A stretch of DNA of 27,504 nt from positions 1-27,504 of the forward strand of contig BNTT01000028.1 in assembly GCA_025996815.1 (NCBI GenBank), in the 5' to 3' direction. The notes under the pieces are model-generated. The model had not been told where the DNA came from. It was given only the letters and a program-made list of their open reading frames with translations, and searched no databases. Position numbers and translations under genes: made by a program. Source of the stretch: Bacteroidia bacterium (GTDB taxonomy: Bacteria; Bacteroidota; Bacteroidia; Bacteroidales; Azobacteroidaceae). Shown piece after piece: positions 23,355 to 27,504 of the stretch (its first letter is position 1; each line of letters begins with the position of its first letter).

Positions 23355-24566
23355 ATGAGTGGTATCTTATCTACAATGAAAAGTAGTAAAAAGTTTCGGC
23401 TTCGGTCGCAAATTTTTGAAGAAATTATAGCTTACACGCCTTGTGGCTGGGTAGGGTTTAGTTTTTTCTGCTTTGGCTTGTTATCAATAATTTGCTTTTT
23501 TGTGGCTTGCTCCAGATATGAAATAGAAGGCGTGATTGGCTTCCAACCGGCGCCGAAAAAAGATGCCATTCAGCTTAATTTTGCATTTGAACAACCGCGA
23601 CTGTTCTTTGATGAACCCTACACAAGAACTACGGGTTACCCTATTGATACGGGTTACAACCCTAGTTATGATGCTGATGCTCTACCCTTTCGCTACAAAA
23701 CAAGATTTGTCAGCGGCGATGCCATTGGCATTTATGTGGTGCAACATGACTCGGGAGTACCGAATTTTTTGAGTTCCTATGTCTCCGAAAACTATGCAAA
23801 CAATATTAGAGCCGTGTATGATAGTGTTGCCGATACGCCTGCAACGTGGACTTTGGAGGACTCCATTTATCACCCCGGAGATGGCTTCCAGTTGGATTTT
23901 TATGCCTACTATCCGTATCAGCCCAACACCCACTATGGGTATCCGACATGGGACTTCTACCCTCCCGACCCTAATGCTATTCCTTACAAGGCAAATATGA
24001 ATCAGGATACCCCTGCCGGTTTTTATGGCAGCGATTTTTTGTTGGGGATAGCACGCAATGTACCCATGGGTATTCCTAAGACTAATGTATCCATGATACC
24101 CAAACACGCTATGGCGTTGGTGGAGGCTAAAGTATATCACAACACCGCAGGTGAGGCGGTTGACCCTAATTATAAGATGTCTCTAATAAATGTAAAATCC
24201 ACCGCTTTGGTAAGTTTGTCTGATACCGCCAGAAAGGTTGATTATGCGCCGCCACCCCACTACACTCCAAGGATAGATAGTATTGTCATGTTTAACAGAG
24301 GCACACTCCCCGACCAACGTGGCATGTCTCTGGGTAGCGAGGTGGATACCCTCGTTTATTGGGCGGTAGTGCCGCCGCAATATATCGCGCTGAAGACCGG
24401 TTCGGGCTCCAGCCCCCCTCCTGAGACAGGTGCGGATGGTCTTACGAAAGGTACGGCTTTGTTTAATCGGAATGACTCCATTTTCGTTATTACAACTGCA
24501 GGCATCGCATCAGACCTGACCCTGAGAGCAGGCGAGGTAACTACTGTGAAAGTGGAATTAAGATAG
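23355..24566 (+). CDS. Fimbrillin-family lipoprotein (first of pair)
   Basis: A long N-region precedes a hydrophobic stretch ending in CFFVACSR, with Cys52 as the likely lipidated residue. The body shows marks of the Bacteroidetes fimbrillin/Mfa-like family: a FVSGDAIGIYVV segment and GFQLDFYAYYPYQP. Members are exported as lipoproteins and become subunits or anchors of surface fibres. Tyr, Pro and Asp are frequent. The start may be the ATG at 23355 or Met8 at 23376 (MKSSKKFRL), which would shorten the N-region. It lies 57 bp before the second fimbrillin with no terminator between. No usher-like or Mfa2/FimB-type anchor is in view, so its place in a fibre is unknown. Confidence 0.8.
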   Translation: MSGILSTMKSSKKFRLRSQIFEEIIAYTPCGWVGFSFFCFGLLSIICFFVACSRYEIEGVIGFQPAPKKDAIQLNFAFEQPRLFFDEPYTRTTGYPIDTGYNPSYDADALPFRYKTRFVSGDAIGIYVVQHDSGVPNFLSSYVSENYANNIRAVYDSVADTPATWTLEDSIYHPGDGFQLDFYAYYPYQPNTHYGYPTWDFYPPDPNAIPYKANMNQDTPAGFYGSDFLLGIARNVPMGIPKTNVSMIPKHAMALVEAKVYHNTAGEAVDPNYKMSLINVKSTALVSLSDTARKVDYAPPPHYTPRIDSIVMFNRGTLPDQRGMSLGSEVDTLVYWAVVPPQYIALKTGSGSSPPPETGADGLTKGTALFNRNDSIFVITTAGIASDLTLRAGEVTTVKVELR

Positions 24567-24623
24567 AAATTAAATTAATAATATAAAAAATAAAAAAATG
24601 TACAATTTAAAAATTAAAAAGTT

Positions 24624-25778
24624 ATGAAAACAAAAAAAATGTATGCGATGGCTCTTGCAGCCGTCTTGGTTGGTACTTCGTGTACCAGAGATGATCTGAA
24701 CGACGGGTCGGGCGGAGGCGGAGGAGGTACTTCCGGCGGTGGAAATTCGAACCCTCCCATGGTATTCCTAAATGGTTCGGTCGGTGACTTGAGCGGGGAC
24801 CTGCGTCTTATGAATGTCCCGAAAAGAGGCGGCACCGGTAGTGCGGTCGGTTCGGACAGTGCTGTGTTTGAAAGAGGTGACCGCATCGGTATCTACATGG
24901 TGGATACCATTTCGAACCGCGGGTTTCTTAACGTGCTTAGAGCAAATGTACCCTACATGAAAATGTACGGCGACACGTTCATGCTGGCAACAGGAACGGA
25001 CTCTATTCGCCTGCCAACCTCGGGCAGGGTTAAATTCTTTGCTTACTATCCGTGGGATGCAAACACCGCATGGCCCGACATCTATTGGTCTGTGGCCGAC
25101 CAGACCGACCAATCGAAATTGGACTTGATGGTAGCAAGTAACAACGGCATCAATGCGGCAGGGTTTGGCAAGATGTATATTGGTGATACACTGAACTTCC
25201 CTACTCGAAATGTCGACCTGAAATTTCGTCACATGTTGTCTAAAATCACTATACACATAAGAGCAGGTGATGGTGCTAACATTGACCAAAACTCAATTGC
25301 ACAGGTAACGATGGGTGTAATACAAGGTACGCACACTACTACGCAACGTATTCAATCGGGGGATACAGTTCCTTTGGGAGCTACATTTCACATGATACAG
25401 CAACCCACTGACACTGCTTACGGAGGTATGGTAACCGAGAGTAATCCACTCGGGAGGGGGTATATGGACCCGGTGGATAAATATACTAAAATGGGGGTTA
25501 TTTCTTTCTACCCTTCTACCAACCGCTCCAGATATACCGCTCTCGTGATACCGCATAACTATGCAAAGAAAAACATTGCAATAGAGTTGACAGAGAAAGG
25601 TCAGACTCCTGAAGGTTTCATGGCGCCGCTCCCCGATAATGCTTGGTTGAGAAAGGGTAATCAACACTACATCGTAACAGCCACTTTAGAAAAATATGCA
25701 GTTAGGTTTGATAACGTAACGATTCAAGATTGGGACGTCGTTGCCCCTGGTACTGATAATGAAATTATAGCAAAGTAA
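24624..25778 (+). CDS. Fimbrillin-family lipoprotein (second of pair)
   Basis: A lipoprotein signal ends in LVGTSCTRD with Cys20, followed by a Gly/Ser-rich linker (27-41). Family marks are clear: FERGDRIGIYMVD, VKFFAYYPWD, then DLMVASN and VDLKFRHMLSKITIHI, the usual fimbrillin order ('GDxIGIY', 'FYAYYP', 'L.F.H.LSKI'), and a C-terminal NVTIQDWDVV strand. It is probably the main fibre subunit of the pair, as it is the more canonical; this is inference. A strong terminator follows 26 bp after the stop. Confidence 0.88.
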   Translation: MKTKKMYAMALAAVLVGTSCTRDDLNDGSGGGGGGTSGGGNSNPPMVFLNGSVGDLSGDLRLMNVPKRGGTGSAVGSDSAVFERGDRIGIYMVDTISNRGFLNVLRANVPYMKMYGDTFMLATGTDSIRLPTSGRVKFFAYYPWDANTAWPDIYWSVADQTDQSKLDLMVASNNGINAAGFGKMYIGDTLNFPTRNVDLKFRHMLSKITIHIRAGDGANIDQNSIAQVTMGVIQGTHTTTQRIQSGDTVPLGATFHMIQQPTDTAYGGMVTESNPLGRGYMDPVDKYTKMGVISFYPSTNRSRYTALVIPHNYAKKNIAIELTEKGQTPEGFMAPLPDNAWLRKGNQHYIVTATLEKYAVRFDNVTIQDWDVVAPGTDNEIIAK

Positions 25779-25804
25779 AAGTTCACTTCATACCAATGAT
25801 TTTG

Positions 25805-25837
25805 TCGGGGCACGGTTTCGTGCTCCGATGATTTTTT
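25805..25837 (+). terminator. Rho-independent terminator of the fimbrillin operon
   Basis: TCGGGGCACG (25805-25814) pairs with CGTGCTCCGA (25819-25828), 10 bp with one G-T, across a GTTT loop. A run of six T follows at 25832-25837. The T run overlaps the stop codon of the convergent BACON gene. Confidence 0.85.
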
Positions 25838-27350
25838 ATGGATTTAACCAAACAGACACTCCGCCAAACAAGGGCTTGGCAACTTTGGCAACTCTTGTCG
25901 GACTAACATAATCGAGGACCCATTCGTCGAAAAACCACTTCAGCCCGCTTGGCTCTGTAGATGAAATTTCTACAGAAATCGTGCTGCTTTTTATCGATTC
26001 AATTAGATACATTTTGTTCCATCCTTTTTTAAAAGAACAATTAAATATTATATCACCGTAAGGATTTGGAAATGAGCCGGTTACATTGACATCTCTATCA
26101 ACGTATGTGAAGCTGGTTTCAATATGAGTATCACCACTTTCATAACCATACCGGAATTCACCAACGTTATCTTCACCGTTATATGCTGCAATCTCGGAAA
26201 ATCCAAAACCTGTAGCTTTGGGGTTGCTTACCGTTATACCTTCCGGTGTTTCATCAAAAAGCGGTTCAAGATATTGGGCAGGTACAGGTGTCAGTAAATT
26301 AAGCGTAAAGCCACCGTTTTCGTACTTCCCTTTAGCTATGACAATCTCTTCTTTGCTGTCACCATCGTAGTCCCAAATTGATACCTTGACGGCATCAACA
26401 GTTATGCCTCCGGTAGATACCTTTGCCGTGATGTCCGACAATGCAGCTTTTCCCGCCGCTTGCGTAACAGTGATTGCCTTCAGCAACGACCCCAAAGTAA
26501 CGGTTATAGTTGCCGAACGGTCGTTGATTGTATTATTTTCCGCCACATTCACTGTAATCGTTTTTTTGCCTATGCCCATAGCGGGGCTAATCGTGCACCA
26601 TTCAGCCCCTGAACTTACCGTAGCCCTCCACATGCCCGTGCCATTGCTCGCTACGGCAATAGAATGAGTTGCCTCACCGGCAGTCGCCGAAATCGCCGTT
26701 GGGGACACCGACAAAGTGGGCTCTCCCGCCGTCGCCGCTTGCGTAACAGTGATTACTTGTTCCGGAAACGACCCCAAAATAACGGTTATGGTTGCTGAAC
26801 GGGTGGTGATTGCACCATTTTTCGCCACATTCACCGTAATCGTACCATCGCCTGTGCCCGTAGCGGGGCTAATCGTGCACCATTCAGACTCTGAACTCAC
26901 CGTAGCCTTCCACGAGCCATTGCTCGCTACGGCAATAGAATAAGCTGCCTCACCGGCAGTCGCCGGAATCGCCGTTGGGGACACCGACAAAGCGGCTTCT
27001 CCCGCCGCTTGCGTAACGGTTACCTGTTTGGAAAGTTTTCCCGAACTGATTGTTACAGTTGCCGAGCGTGTAGTGCCCTCCGTATTGGCAGCGACATTCA
27101 CCGTTAATCCTTCCGTGCTAATAGCATCGAGGGTGCACCACTCACTGTCAGTACTAACCGTAGCCACCCACGTGTCGCTGCTCGCTACAGCAACAGGATA
27201 ACTCGCCGCGGCGGCAGTCGCCTCAATAGTCGCTGGTGCCACCGAAAGAGTAGGCTGCGGGTCGTTATCGTCGCAAGCGGTAAACACTGCGCTTGCTGTG
27301 CCCATTGCGAGCAGCAAGCCGAAAAATGAATTGAATTTTTTTGTTTTCAT
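25836..27350 (-). CDS. Surface lipoprotein with three BACON domains
   Basis: The signal peptide ends in AVFTACDDND, with Cys26 lipidated and an acidic DDND behind it, which may favour surface export in Bacteroidetes. Three BACON domains follow at about 34-114, 120-205 and 212-298. Each has SxSP(T/A)xIxATA, a WxATVSxxxEWCTI core and ends (I)TVTQAA. BACON domains occur in surface lipoproteins and glycan enzymes and are thought to bind glycan or mucin or act as spacers. Residues 300-504 are an unrecognised C-terminal domain with ITVDAVKVSIWDYDGD and KWFFDEWVLDYV, perhaps the functional head. Repeats two and three are almost identical. An insertion sequence end lies 22 bp upstream and could affect expression. 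Confidence 0.87.
   Translation of the reverse strand: MKTKKFNSFFGLLLAMGTASAVFTACDDNDPQPTLSVAPATIEATAAAASYPVAVASSDTWVATVSTDSEWCTLDAISTEGLTVNVAANTEGTTRSATVTISSGKLSKQVTVTQAAGEAALSVSPTAIPATAGEAAYSIAVASNGSWKATVSSESEWCTISPATGTGDGTITVNVAKNGAITTRSATITVILGSFPEQVITVTQAATAGEPTLSVSPTAISATAGEATHSIAVASNGTGMWRATVSSGAEWCTISPAMGIGKKTITVNVAENNTINDRSATITVTLGSLLKAITVTQAAGKAALSDITAKVSTGGITVDAVKVSIWDYDGDSKEEIVIAKGKYENGGFTLNLLTPVPAQYLEPLFDETPEGITVSNPKATGFGFSEIAAYNGEDNVGEFRYGYESGDTHIETSFTYVDRDVNVTGSFPNPYGDIIFNCSFKKGWNKMYLIESIKSSTISVEISSTEPSGLKWFFDEWVLDYVSPTRVAKVAKPLFGGVSVWLNP
26459..26993 (-). repeat. Two near-identical tandem BACON-encoding units
   Basis: Units of about 276 bp (26993-26738 and 26717-26459, with linkers) match closely in DNA, e.g. 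both carry ATTGCTCGCTACGGCAATAGAAT and a near-identical CGCTTGCGTAACAGTGATT junction. The first BACON unit (near 27250-27010) is clearly more diverged. Confidence 0.75.
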
Positions 27351-27375
27351 ATTAAATATTTTTTAGAATTATGGT

Positions 27376-27504
27376 TCACTGGGAATTGTGTGGAAAGAGC
27401 ATTAAATCACCGTTAAAGAAGAGAATAGCCGTTCTGAAATTAGCGGTATTTCTGTAACCTCTTCCGATTGTTTTTAACTCTTGTATTGCCCCGTTTAATC
27501 GTTC
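27376..27504 (-). CDS. C-terminal end of an ISL3-like transposase (partial)
   Basis: The minus strand from the window edge reads 42 residues beginning ERLNGAIQELKTIGRGYRN, then TANFRTAILFF, with a stop at 27376-27378. NxxIxxLKxxxRGYRNxxNFRTxIL is the C-terminal signature of ISL3-type DDE transposases. The DNA GGTTCACTGGGAATT starting at 27373 overlaps the stop and may be the inverted repeat at the IS end. The transposase runs toward the BACON gene, in the same direction. The rest of the element is outside the window. Confidence 0.75.
   Translation of the reverse strand, partial: ERLNGAIQELKTIGRGYRNTANFRTAILFFNGDLMLFPHNSQ

Noticed and set aside
1..27504. CRISPR arrays, rRNA and tRNA genes
   Set aside because: No regularly spaced direct repeats or conserved RNA gene sequences were seen on either strand.

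Overview
This window looks like a Bacteroidetes chromosome, probably order Bacteroidales. About ten start regions carry the Bacteroidetes -7 promoter box TAnnTTTG, mostly as TACCTTTG. Other lineage markers are a DUF4292 + EnvC-like pair, two fimbrillin-family lipoproteins, a BACON-domain lipoprotein, a Wzi-family barrel, a long-tailed S16 and the yceD-rpmF-fabH-era cluster. Ribosome binding sites are A-rich rather than Shine-Dalgarno-like, which is normal for the phylum. No tRNA, rRNA or CRISPR array was seen.

Positions 1-5465 are accessory. An AT-rich stretch (1-1689) holds a broken paralogue, an exported 205-aa protein, a duplicated gene tail and an ankyrin-repeat lipoprotein. It is followed by a more GC-rich coupled pair: a 566-aa single-span membrane protein of unknown family and a TssK-like type VI secretion baseplate protein. 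I read this as the right edge of a T6SS locus with effector/immunity-type cargo, the rest lying off the left end. A serine recombinase with an unusual two-HTH tail closes the region.

Positions 5466-23089 are mostly core genes: DUF4292 lipoprotein-like protein and EnvC-like activator (+); yceD-rpmF-fabH, a type IIG-like restriction-modification gene, era and glgB (all -); rpsP, a lipocalin-like lipoprotein, wzi and a small gene (-); pyrB-pyrI and an M23 peptidase (+); rpsO and nhaD (-). The restriction-modification gene is AT-richer than its neighbours and splits fabH from era, which are normally adjacent in this phylum. Several short dispersed repeat types sit inside reading frames, notably a perfect palindrome inside the signal peptide of the EnvC-like protein.

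Positions 23090-27504 form a surface module. Two near-consensus tandem promoters precede two fimbrillin-family lipoproteins, which end at a strong terminator. A convergent lipoprotein with three BACON domains follows, two of them nearly identical. The window ends in the 3' end of an ISL3-like transposase only 22 bp upstream of the BACON gene and pointing into it.

The most interesting candidates are the recombining cargo array beside tssK with its unknown coupled partner, the restriction-modification insertion into a housekeeping cluster, the palindrome within the EnvC signal peptide, and the IS abutting the BACON gene.
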